Shown: positions 1 through 6,627, counted from the stretch's first letter. The stretch: 12,351 bases of DNA from Prevotella sp. UBA3294 (GCA_002361535.1 DETG01000030.1:1-12351), one strand, 5' to 3'. Notes: generated by a model from the sequence alone, not told the origin. A program made the numbers and translations.

Positions 1-77
1 AGGTTGTCTTGCGGGACAACAATATCATACAAACCACTATATTCACTCAATATCAACTCTTGTTCCTGAGATAGCAT
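1..77 (-). CDS. Transposase, IS1182-like, N-terminal fragment cut by window edge
   Basis: A minus-strand reading frame opens with ATG at 77-75 and runs off the left edge after 25 codons. The N-terminus begins MLSQEQELILSEYSG and continues LYDIVVPQDN. This resembles the start of IS1182-family (DDE) transposases, where a short variable leader precedes a 'xxVPxDxxLRxI' segment; that is family knowledge recalled from memory, not a search. The gene would catalyse movement of the element. The visible part has no stop codon. Only the N-terminus is present, so neither the catalytic DDE residues nor intactness can be judged. Promoter-like boxes and inverted repeats lie just upstream (71-150). Confidence 0.65.
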   Translation of the reverse strand, partial: MLSQEQELILSEYSGLYDIVVPQDN

Positions 78-98
78 AACCTTTAAGTTTTATGCTAT
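71..98 (-). repeat. Inverted repeat covering the transposase start codon
   Basis: ATAGCATAA (71-79) and TTATGCTAT (90-98) are perfect 9-bp inverted arms around a 10-nt loop. The transposase ATG (75-77) lies inside the downstream arm. A second, mutually exclusive repeat, ACCTTTA (79-85) with TAAAGGT (98-104), overlaps it. The upstream arm is largely upstream of the start point predicted from the -7 box, so only read-through transcripts could fold the full hairpin. Confidence 0.6.
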
Positions 99-129
99 AA
101 AGGTACAAAAAAATCTGCACATAGCCAAA
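98..129 (-). promoter_or_regulatory. Bacteroidota-type promoter of the transposase gene
   Basis: On the minus strand a -33 box TTTG (129-126) is followed after 20 bp by TACCTTTA (105-98), which matches seven of eight positions of the -7 consensus TAnnTTTG. Initiation would fall about position 90-93, leaving a leader of roughly 15 nt before the ATG at 77. Confidence 0.5.
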
Positions 130-150
130 CTATTTCATGACTATGTGCAG
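106..150 (-). terminator. Terminator-like hairpin upstream of the transposase
   Basis: CTGCACATAG (115-124) and CTATGTGCAG (141-150) form a perfect 10-bp stem with a 16-nt loop. In the minus direction the stem is followed directly by ATTTTTTTG (114-106), the layout of an intrinsic terminator. It would stop transcription entering the element from the flanking DNA. The -33 box of the transposase promoter lies in its loop. Confidence 0.6.
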
Positions 151-235
151 CCTTTAATTGTTAAAAAGAGTCTATAGGGACTTTTTCAGTGCCTTCGCAA
201 ATCCCGCCCCTCCTTTTTTGTATCAACCATCTAAC

Positions 236-419
236 GAATCCGACATTTTGCTGTGACAGTCTTAGGCTGTCACACACAAGGGGTGGCAATATCCGAAAAG
301 GACAGTTTGGAGTATTATCATGGTGTTACCAAATCAGATGTCAATCCAACAAAAAGAACATTTTTACGTGACAGTATATAGACTGTCATTTTTAGGGGGA
401 CTATTATCCGAAAAGAACA
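236..419. repeat. Two copies of a degenerate palindromic module (about 115-bp period)
   Basis: Module 1 carries TGTGACAG (252-259) and CTGTCACA (267-274) as inverted arms, then a G-rich patch, then ATCCGAAAAGGACA (291-304). Module 2 carries TGACAGT (369-375) and ACTGTCA (382-388), then GGGGG, then ATCCGAAAAGAACA (406-419). The matching parts are offset by 115-116 bp. Each copy is preceded by a related AATCC-ACA / ACATTTT stretch (236-250 and 342-365). The open frames here (189-371, 320-532 on plus) look fortuitous. The function is unknown; decayed element ends or a protein-binding array are both possible. Confidence 0.55.
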
Positions 420-462
420 TTAGAAATCCTCTCAAGATCGTTGGATTACATCCTACCTTTTC

Positions 463-497
463 TTGCCATGGCAAAGTTGAAGCAAGTTTAACTTTGC
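463..497. repeat. 12-bp palindrome followed by an 8-bp inverted repeat
   Basis: TTGCCATGGCAA (463-474) is a perfect palindrome. GCAAAGTT (471-478) and AACTTTGC (490-497) form an inverted repeat with an 11-nt loop that overlaps it. No thymine run follows on either strand, so this is not an obvious terminator. The role is unknown. Confidence 0.45.
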
Positions 498-550
498 TCA
501 TTTGGCTTAACGAAAACTACCAATATGTTTAATCATAGAAAAGACTATAG

Positions 551-575
551 TACAATGCTTGCAAATGGCATTGTA
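551..575 (-). terminator. Possible weak terminator downstream of the GT2 gene
   Basis: TACAATGC (551-558) and GCATTGTA (568-575) form an 8-bp stem with a 9-nt loop, 73 bp past the stop codon of the GT2 gene. In the minus direction only an interrupted T-rich stretch follows, so termination is uncertain. A second palindrome, GTATATT-TGT-AATATAC (573-589), overlaps it. The rest of 192-647 shows no supported gene. Confidence 0.3.
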
Positions 576-647
576 TATTTGTAATATACCTTGTTTTATT
601 ACATGACTTGTGTCATTCTCAGTTCCTATACCCTATTCATTTAAAAA

Positions 648-1562
648 TCATGAGTTCCGTAGGGATAACAACTGACAGAGTTGTCGGTGACGGACAAGCA
701 TCACCTCCAAGATGATGCCACAAACCCAGAGAAGCATGGCAAACAAGATGACAAAACCGCACACAATCAGCGTAGGATAGCGTGGAACCAAACCTGTGTG
801 GAGATATTCCACAAAGACTGGGACCAATGCCACAAAGGCGACGAGAATAAGAAACAGGGCGATATAAGAGAAGAATCGCAGCGGTTTATAGTCGCGGAAC
901 AGACGGAAAATGGTGGTCAGTACCTTCCAACCATCGGAAAAGGTGCTGAGTTTCGATACACTGCCCTCCGGACGATCCTTGTAGGAGATGGGGATCTGAT
1001 GGATTCTCCAGTTGTTGTCAAGGGCAAAGATGGTCATCTCCGTTTCTATCTCAAACCCTTTTGATAATAGAGGCATTGACTTAACCACCTGTCTGCTCAA
1101 GGCGCGGCAGCCTGTCATGATATCCTTGATATTACTATGGAAAATCTGGTTAATAAGGTATTTCACCAACCGATTACCTGTATCGTGGAAAGGACGTTTG
1201 TTCTCTTGAAAATAAGTGGAGGAGAGACGGTCGCCGATCACCATATCATACTGTTCCGACAGGATAGCTTCGCACATTTCCGGTGCAGCCTCAGCAGGAT
1301 AGGTATCATCGCCATCCACAAGAAAATAACAATCTGCCTCGATGTCGTTAAACATCTGTCGGACCACATTACCCTTTCCCTGACGACACTCATATCTCAC
1401 GATGGCCCCATGAGCCCAGGCCACGGCAGCAGTATCATCGGTGGAACGGTTGTCATAGACATAGACCTCAGCATCGGGTAACACACGTTTATAGTCGCTC
1501 ACCACCTTTCCGATGGTTTTACTCTCATTGAAGCAAGGTATCAGTACGGCAATCTTTTTCAT
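648..1562 (-). CDS. GT2 glycosyltransferase, DPM1/GtrB type, two C-terminal membrane segments
   Basis: The 304-residue protein starts MKKIAVLIPCFNES, the usual opening of a GT-A fold family 2 glycosyltransferase. The nucleotide-binding NRSTDDT motif is at 38-44 and the metal-binding DGDD at 83-86. A conserved GFEIETEM segment follows at 169-176. Two hydrophobic segments at about 231-253 and 262-290 anchor it in the inner membrane. This architecture is that of polyprenyl-phosphate sugar synthases (DPM1, GtrB, ArnC relatives), which move a sugar from a nucleotide donor to a lipid carrier on the cytoplasmic face. The gene overlaps the end of the upstream membrane-protein gene by 38 bp in another frame, which suggests coupled translation and joint function. 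The sugar cannot be told from sequence. Confidence 0.88.
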   Translation of the reverse strand: MKKIAVLIPCFNESKTIGKVVSDYKRVLPDAEVYVYDNRSTDDTAAVAWAHGAIVRYECRQGKGNVVRQMFNDIEADCYFLVDGDDTYPAEAAPEMCEAILSEQYDMVIGDRLSSTYFQENKRPFHDTGNRLVKYLINQIFHSNIKDIMTGCRALSRQVVKSMPLLSKGFEIETEMTIFALDNNWRIHQIPISYKDRPEGSVSKLSTFSDGWKVLTTIFRLFRDYKPLRFFSYIALFLILVAFVALVPVFVEYLHTGLVPRYPTLIVCGFVILFAMLLWVCGIILEVMLVRHRQLCQLLSLRNS

Positions 1563-2808
1563 GGTCGGAACGGATAAAAGGAATTAATAAAATAGCAAAC
1601 ACACTGACTAACAGGGCTCTCCACGTAAAGAATACATGCTGCAGGGAATGGTTGAACAGACAAAGATACCAACAAGGCACCAGGAAAAAAATCATCCAGA
1701 GCCACCCTTTCTGACGGATCATGGTACGATGGACTATCACCTTATAAATACAGAAAGAGAATAACAGGAGAAGGAGAAGGAGGGCAAAAGGGAACACTGG
1801 GTGCACAGACACCTTCTCCATGATCATCTTAAAGAAATCTCCTACCTGCCAAGGCTCACCACCATAATAGACCGTATGCGACAGTCGTAAGGCAACATTC
1901 TCCTTCACACTTTCCATCACACTCTCACCAGTAAGCAAAGGAGCTAAGAACCATTTTGTGATCCAAAGGGAAGCATATCCCAAGAACCAATAGACACTCA
2001 TCTTCAATACACACATCATCTTTCTGACAGGCTTACGGTCGAGAATCCATACGGTCAAGGGTAACCCTAAAGTGATCTGCGGGGTAGTGAGGAAATCCAT
2101 GAAACTGGTGAATGCACCGATGACGAAGAACGACAGACACACATTCTCCTCTTTCTTCCTCGCCCATCTGCTTTTCATCATCCACAGCATCCCCAAGAAT
2201 GCAATATAAAATGTTGTAGAGAATTGAAGGGCAGTAGGTACGACAGGAAAGGCCACCAATAGCAGAGCTATGAGGAATACCAAGGCTATTGTCCTACCTT
2301 CCCGTTTATACAACAGGAAGAAGATATATCCTGCCAAAGAGAACAGAAGAAGGAAATTGATGATTCTTATTTTGGAATAATCGAAAAGCAGAAGAAGAGG
2401 GCGCAACACCACCTGATAGCCATGCCAGTATCTGCCGTAACTATATACACCCGTCACCCTGTCACGACCCTCTTCCAACACCTGCTGTGTGGTCTCTGCC
2501 ATATTCAGGTAATAGCGGGCATCGTCATAGTTCTGGGCATACTCATTCATCATAGCTGCATACACCGGATGACGGCTGTCAGCACAGGCATTGATATTGA
2601 ACATCAGACAATCAGTCATGTTGTCTATCTGTAACAGGTAGATGCCGCCCACCTTCGGCCAGATGCCCTCCTGCTGAATAGTCTCCACTGATTGCAGAAG
2701 GTGATTCCGCAACCAGGAAGTAGGTATGCTGAACACTACCACCAAAAGCGTGGTGAACAGCACACACAACAGAAGATAAGTCTTGAGGAGAGCAATGCCT
2801 TTCGTCAT
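1525..2808 (-). CDS. Polytopic membrane protein, possible GT-C type glycosyltransferase
   Basis: This 427-residue protein has a hydrophobic segment at about 8-28, a large hydrophilic loop at about 30-145, and then about eight or nine further membrane segments. The loop contains DNMTD (62-66) and ends with RYWHGYQVVLRPLL (126-139). A long first periplasmic loop bearing acidic residues followed by many helices is the plan of GT-C transferases that use lipid-linked sugars, but no GT-C family is recognised with certainty. It starts 2 bp after nadA ends and overlaps the GT2 gene that follows. Pairing of a GtrB-like GT2 with a polytopic partner fits a two-step sugar transfer to a periplasmic acceptor. 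That role is inference. Confidence 0.7.
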   Translation of the reverse strand: MTKGIALLKTYLLLCVLFTTLLVVVFSIPTSWLRNHLLQSVETIQQEGIWPKVGGIYLLQIDNMTDCLMFNINACADSRHPVYAAMMNEYAQNYDDARYYLNMAETTQQVLEEGRDRVTGVYSYGRYWHGYQVVLRPLLLLFDYSKIRIINFLLLFSLAGYIFFLLYKREGRTIALVFLIALLLVAFPVVPTALQFSTTFYIAFLGMLWMMKSRWARKKEENVCLSFFVIGAFTSFMDFLTTPQITLGLPLTVWILDRKPVRKMMCVLKMSVYWFLGYASLWITKWFLAPLLTGESVMESVKENVALRLSHTVYYGGEPWQVGDFFKMIMEKVSVHPVFPFALLLLLLLFSFCIYKVIVHRTMIRQKGWLWMIFFLVPCWYLCLFNHSLQHVFFTWRALLVSVFAILLIPFIRSDHEKDCRTDTLLQ

Positions 2809-2810
2809 GA

Positions 2811-3827
2811 CTATGACAATTCAAGCATCCTGTTAATGGGCTTCACCGCTTCCTGACGGATCTCTTCGGGTACATCCACACTGGGCCACTCATATTTCAA
2901 GGCATTGTAGATTTTCTCCAAGGAGTTCATCTTCATGTAATCACACTCGTTACAATGACAGCCCACACCGCCTTCACTCACCTCTGGTGGAACGGGATAG
3001 AAAGTCTTGCCACTACACTGACGTTCTATCTCATGCAAGATACCAGCCTCGGTGGCTATGATGAACTCTTTCTTCTCACTCTCCACACAGTATTTTAAGA
3101 TGACGGCTGTAGAGCCCACCACATCAGCCAGTGCAAGAACTGGTCCTTTACACTCGGGATGAGCTAATACCACAGCTTCAGGATGTTCCTTTTTCAGTTG
3201 GATAATAGCCTCGGGAGAGAAGCGTTCATGAACATGACAGCCTCCCTGCCAAAGTAACATGTTCCTGCCAGTCACTCCATTGATGTAACTACCTAAGTTA
3301 TAGTCGGGACCGAAAATGATCTTGGCATCCTCGGGGAAGGTATCAATGATTTTCTTGGCATTGCCGCTGGTTACCACCACGTCGGTAAGAGCTTTGACGG
3401 CAGCGGTGGTATTCACATAGCTCACCACCTGATAACCTGGATGTTCGGCCTTATATGCACGCAGATCCTCTGCCTTACAACTGTCGGCTAACGAGCAGCC
3501 GGCGTTGAGATCAGGACAGAGCACCAGTTTTTCCGGACACAGGATCTTACAGGTTTCTGCCATGAAGTGCACACCACACATCATGATCACCTTGGCATCT
3601 GTCTGGGCAGCTTTCTGCGCCAATGCCAGAGAGTCACCAATGAAGTCGGCCACGTTCTGGATTTCTCCTTTCGTATAATAATGTGCTAAGATCACGGCAT
3701 CTTTCTCACGGCACAATGAACGGATCTTCTCACTCAGTGAGGTAATATAATCTTCTTTCGTTGCGGCATCGATGGCTACCGGCTCATCGATATATCCTTT
3801 TTTTATCCACTCTTTGTTTAATTCCAT
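2811..3827 (-). CDS. nadA: Quinolinate synthase
   Basis: The 338-residue enzyme condenses iminoaspartate with dihydroxyacetone phosphate to quinolinate, the second step of de novo NAD synthesis from aspartate, using an oxygen-sensitive [4Fe-4S] cluster. HYYTKG (49-54) and GDSLALA (64-70) mark the N-terminal domain. Cluster cysteines by position relative to known NadA are C111 (NAGCSLAD), C197 (QGGCHVHE) and C295 (CNECDYMKMN). Length matches the family. Neither nadB nor nadC is in the window. The ATG follows an AT-rich leader without a clear ribosome-binding site, as is common in Bacteroidota. It is the first gene of a three-gene unit with the membrane protein and GT2, and its promoter should lie within the DnaA-box-rich gap upstream. 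No clean TAnnTTTG box was found there. Confidence 0.96.
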   Translation of the reverse strand: MELNKEWIKKGYIDEPVAIDAATKEDYITSLSEKIRSLCREKDAVILAHYYTKGEIQNVADFIGDSLALAQKAAQTDAKVIMMCGVHFMAETCKILCPEKLVLCPDLNAGCSLADSCKAEDLRAYKAEHPGYQVVSYVNTTAAVKALTDVVVTSGNAKKIIDTFPEDAKIIFGPDYNLGSYINGVTGRNMLLWQGGCHVHERFSPEAIIQLKKEHPEAVVLAHPECKGPVLALADVVGSTAVILKYCVESEKKEFIIATEAGILHEIERQCSGKTFYPVPPEVSEGGVGCHCNECDYMKMNSLEKIYNALKYEWPSVDVPEEIRQEAVKPINRMLELS

Positions 3828-3927
3828 TTTTATTATATTATTAGTTTTTAATTTTTTAATAAAAGAGATACAGTATGATGATAGTCTGTGGAAAAGTGGA
3901 AAAATAATCTACAGAATATTTGTATAA

Positions 3928-3993
3928 TTCATTCTCAACATCTGAAATGCAGTTATTCACATAGACCGTTGATAAAGAATCGTTCATTCTCAA
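3928..3993 (+). repeat. 11-bp direct repeat pair in the DnaA-box region
   Basis: TTCATTCTCAA occurs at 3928-3938 and again at 3983-3993, flanking the DnaA box at 3953-3961. A 55-bp separation puts the copies about five helical turns apart. Such short iterated sites are common in origins and operators; the binding factor is unknown. Confidence 0.5.
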
Positions 3994-4061
3994 ATGGTTA
4001 CTTAACTTATCCACATGATACACAATCGCTGCAAAATTAATAAGTTTATAATATTTCTCTA

Positions 4062-4093
4062 ATGAAAACCGTGGAAAACTTCATGAAAACCGT
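4062..4093 (+). repeat. 11-bp direct repeat pair, 21 bp apart
   Basis: ATGAAAACCGT occurs at 4062-4072 and 4083-4093. The 21-bp period equals two helical turns, so a protein bound to both would sit on one face of the DNA. The pair adjoins the AT-rich stretch at 4031-4060. Confidence 0.5.
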
Positions 4094-4118
4094 TATATAA
4101 AAAGTGAATAATCAACAC

Positions 4119-4158
4119 TTCAACAGTTGAATCATCTTGTTTGGTGGATATTCACCAA
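4119..4158. repeat. Two short palindromes beside the DnaA boxes
   Basis: TTCAACAGTTGAA (4119-4131) is a perfect palindrome around one central base. TTGGTG (4141-4146) and CACCAA (4153-4158) flank GATATT, giving an 18-bp near-perfect palindrome broken at a single base pair. No thymine run follows either directly, so neither looks like a terminator for the aldo/keto reductase gene. Operator or origin-protein sites are possible. Confidence 0.45.
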
Positions 4159-4198
4159 GTTATGAGACAGGTTATCCACAGAGTTATCCACATTGGTT

Positions 4199-5164
4199 TT
4201 ACTCAAACGAGGCGGCATTGACACAACGCAGATTCTTCTCTAACTGTGCCACACTGCTGGCTCCTACTAAGACAGAGGTGACTCCCTTTTGTGCTAAAAC
4301 CCATGCTAACGCCATTTCAGCCAATGACTCATGTCGTAGGGCTGCCTGTTCGTTCCATTGACGGAGTTGCTGCAGAAGGTTTTCGGTGAGCATCTCTGAT
4401 TTCAGAAACTGTTCCTTGGCCATTCTGCTGTCTTGGGGAATACCGTTCAGATAACGGTCGGTAAGTAATCCTTGTGCCAATGGAGAGAAGGAGATGAATC
4501 CTATGCCATGTTGATGACAATAGTCGAGGATCCCCTGTTGCTGAGGTTCGCGGTCTAACAGATTCAGTTTGTCCTGGAAGATCAATAAGGGTACGTCACG
4601 GGCTCTTAAATATTCATCGGCGAATTTCAAGGCTTCCAAAGGCCAGCGAGAGATACCTATATATAAAGCTTTTCCTGCCTTGACGATATCCACCAAGGCT
4701 TGGAGTGTTTCTTCCATCGGTGTGTCTGGATCGAAACGATGACTATAGAAAAGATCCACATAGTCAAGGTGCATACGTTTCAATGACTGGTCGATGCTTG
4801 CCATGAGGTATTTACGGGATCCCCATTCTCCGTAAGGTCCAGGCCACATATCATAGCCTGCCTTGGTGGAGATGAACAGTTCATCACGATAAGGACGGAA
4901 GGTATCATCCATCAGACGGCCCATGGTCTCTTCTGCACTGCCATATACGGGTCCGTAGTTATTGGCAAGATCAAAATGGGTGATACCATGATCAAAGGCG
5001 TAGCGGGTGATCTCACGACTTCTCTCATAAGGATCCACACTGCCGAAGTTATGCCAGAAGCCAAGACTTACCTTAGGAAGTAATATACCGCTTCTGCCAC
5101 AACGGGCATACTGCATTCCGTTCTCATAACGAGCAGGGTTGGCTTGATAAGGTGGAAGAATCAT
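4199..5164 (-). CDS. Aldo/keto reductase, YghZ/GprA-like
   Basis: This 321-residue protein is a TIM-barrel NAD(P)H-dependent reductase of small aldehydes. The catalytic tetrad is visible as D65 and Y70 (HFDLANNYG), K101 (STKAGYD) and H142 (YSHRFDPDTP). WPGPYGEWGSRKYL (107-120) and the DYVDLFYSHR segment are typical of the AKR14 group, which includes E. coli GprA (L-glyceraldehyde 3-phosphate reductase). SVLVGASS (297-304) binds the cofactor phosphate. The protein stops at NAASFE. It appears to lack the usual last segment of about 20 residues (FSxEELxxID-type), so it is somewhat short compared with the 346-residue E. coli protein. It begins 1 bp after ispG ends and is last in the rpoN run. The true substrate is unknown. 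Confidence 0.9.
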   Translation of the reverse strand: MILPPYQANPARYENGMQYARCGRSGILLPKVSLGFWHNFGSVDPYERSREITRYAFDHGITHFDLANNYGPVYGSAEETMGRLMDDTFRPYRDELFISTKAGYDMWPGPYGEWGSRKYLMASIDQSLKRMHLDYVDLFYSHRFDPDTPMEETLQALVDIVKAGKALYIGISRWPLEALKFADEYLRARDVPLLIFQDKLNLLDREPQQQGILDYCHQHGIGFISFSPLAQGLLTDRYLNGIPQDSRMAKEQFLKSEMLTENLLQQLRQWNEQAALRHESLAEMALAWVLAQKGVTSVLVGASSVAQLEKNLRCVNAASFE

Positions 5165-5165
5165 G

Positions 5166-6626
5166 TTATTTTGGTTTTGTTTTAATGGATGAGTAATAAT
5201 ATGATTGGGGTGAAGCTTCGGGATGATCTTTGTAAATCAATTCCAATAGTCGTTCTACAGCTTCTTCTTCAGAAATGTTCTTCAAGACACACTCTTTGTT
5301 GCGATAAAGGGATATCTTTCCGCGAGCAGCACCCACATAACCGTAGTCGGCATCCGCCATCTCACCAGGACCGTTCACGATGCAGCCCATGATACCGATC
5401 TTCAGTCCTACAAGATGTTTCGTAGCACTTTTGATACGGGCTATCGTGTCTTGGAGATTATATAAGGTACGACCGCAGCCGGGACAGGAGATGTATTCTG
5501 TCTTGGTGAACTTTATACGTGCAGCCTGAAGGATGGCATCGGCAAGGATTACAGCCTGCTCTGAATTGAGAATAGTGGAATGAATGATCAGCTTCGTAGC
5601 CTGACGGTCTATCAACAAGGAACCTGCTGCCATGGCTGCTTTCAATTGCAGGGTATCATAATCGGGGGCGTTGAGATGGAGATGTAAGGTGTCGTCTTCG
5701 ATATACATCCGATCTTCATAACCGTCTTTCCGGATGGGTAAGGGAAGGATACCTTTCTCAACAAAGTCAACCAACTGACGGGCAACGGGAATTTCCTTTT
5801 CTGGTTCTTCGGAAAGGGATACACGGATGGTATCACCGATACCCTCTGTGAGCAGTGCGCCGATACCTACAGCACTCTTGATGCGTCCATCTTCACCTTC
5901 TCCGGCTTCGGTGACACCGAGATGCAAGGGATAGTGCATATCTTCTTTGTCCATAGCCTTCACCAACAGTCGTACCGACTGTACCATCACCACGGTGTTC
6001 GATGCCTTGATACTGATTACCACATTGTTGAAATGTTCTCTCTTGCAGATACGCAGGAACTCCAGACAACTCTCTACGATACCTTCCGGAGTGTCACCAT
6101 AACGACTCATGATACGGTCTGACAGACTACCGTGGTTCACACCGATTCGGATGGCGGTTTGATGTTCCTTACAGATATTCAGGAAGGGAACGAACTGTCG
6201 TTCGATTTTCTTCAGTTCTTCGGCATATTCCTCATCGGTATATTCGAGGTGCTTGAAGGTTCGACCGGGATCTACGTAGTTTCCTGGATTGATTCTTACT
6301 TTCTCACAATAGTGGGCAGCTACATCAGCCACCTTTGCATTGAAGTGGACATCGGCCACCAAAGGTGTCTGATACCCTCTTTGTCGCAAGGCTTCGCGGA
6401 TATGCTTCATATTCTCTGCTTCACGAGTGCCTTGGGTGGTCAGTCTGACGAGTTCTCCCCCTGCCTCAATGATTCGGATAGCTTGCTCCACACAAGCTTC
6501 CGTGTCCATGGTGTTTGTTGTGGTCATTGATTGGATCCGGATGGGATTATGACCACCCATCTGGATATGACCCACCTGAACGACGGATGAAGTACGACGC
6601 TGATAAGAAGATTTCGTTGATGTCAT
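5166..6626 (-). CDS. ispG: 4-hydroxy-3-methylbut-2-enyl-diphosphate synthase (IspG/GcpE)
   Basis: IspG makes HMBPP from MEcPP in the MEP isoprenoid pathway with a [4Fe-4S] cluster and reduced ferredoxin or flavodoxin. The N-terminal TIM barrel covers about residues 10-290 (IQSMTTTNTMDT, ADVHFN, RINPGNY, IGVNHGSLSDR, HLGVTEAGEGEDG). The C-terminal cluster domain has C381 and C384 (SCPGCGRT), C415 (GIMGCIVNGPGE) and E422. At 486 residues it is longer than the E. coli form (372) but shorter than the Bacteroidota/plant three-domain form (about 600 or more), so the middle A* insert seems cut to about 90 residues (290-380). The gene is 1 bp after purE and 1 bp before the aldo/keto reductase. Function is very likely retained because all cluster ligands are present. 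Confidence 0.96.
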   Translation of the reverse strand: MTSTKSSYQRRTSSVVQVGHIQMGGHNPIRIQSMTTTNTMDTEACVEQAIRIIEAGGELVRLTTQGTREAENMKHIREALRQRGYQTPLVADVHFNAKVADVAAHYCEKVRINPGNYVDPGRTFKHLEYTDEEYAEELKKIERQFVPFLNICKEHQTAIRIGVNHGSLSDRIMSRYGDTPEGIVESCLEFLRICKREHFNNVVISIKASNTVVMVQSVRLLVKAMDKEDMHYPLHLGVTEAGEGEDGRIKSAVGIGALLTEGIGDTIRVSLSEEPEKEIPVARQLVDFVEKGILPLPIRKDGYEDRMYIEDDTLHLHLNAPDYDTLQLKAAMAAGSLLIDRQATKLIIHSTILNSEQAVILADAILQAARIKFTKTEYISCPGCGRTLYNLQDTIARIKSATKHLVGLKIGIMGCIVNGPGEMADADYGYVGAARGKISLYRNKECVLKNISEEEAVERLLELIYKDHPEASPQSYYYSSIKTKPK

Positions 6627-6627
6627 A

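Larger units (their letters stand above)
1..191 (-). mobile_element. Right-hand end of an IS1182-like insertion sequence (partial)
   Basis: This interval contains the transposase start plus its upstream control region. The outer boundary is not certain. A segment at 177-191 reading GGGACTTTTTCAGTG looks like a terminal inverted repeat, but its partner lies outside the window, so the end is inferred. No target duplication can be checked. The coordinates should be read as approximate at the right edge. Confidence 0.45.
3835..4192. other. Candidate replication origin (DnaA-box cluster)
   Basis: This gene-free, AT-rich interval contains four perfect DnaA boxes of the form TTATNCACA on the plus strand: 3953-3961 (TTATTCACA), 4007-4015, 4172-4180 and 4184-4192 (all TTATCCACA). 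The last two are 12 bp apart, start to start. One-mismatch sites are at 3887-3895 (TTTTCCACA on minus) and 4103-4111 (TTATTCACT on minus). Very AT-rich stretches at 3828-3870 and 4031-4060 could serve as unwinding elements. Random expectation for such boxes in this length is of the order of 0.01. No dnaA gene is in the window, which does not exclude an origin. A DnaA-titration or regulatory site is the main alternative. Confidence 0.6.

Noticed and set aside
236..419. CRISPR-like array
   Set aside because: Only two diverged copies are present, with unequal internal spacing, no conserved direct repeat of usual length and no cas gene nearby.
320..532. Plus-strand frame of 70 codons across the palindromic modules
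   Set aside because: It is built largely from the inverted repeats, has no recognisable domain, promoter or ribosome-binding site, and runs through non-coding-looking AT-rich sequence.
566..581. Possible sigma-54 (-24/-12) promoter TGGCATTGTATATTTG
   Set aside because: The TGGCA half is present but the -12 GC element is not at the required spacing, and no gene lies suitably downstream on that strand.
681..1481. Plus-strand frames of 127 and 114 codons opposite the GT2 gene
   Set aside because: They mirror the GT2 coding sequence and show no domain of their own.
6132..6530. Plus-strand frame of 132 codons opposite ispG
   Set aside because: It is the shadow of the strongly conserved ispG frame on the other strand; no independent motif or start signal.
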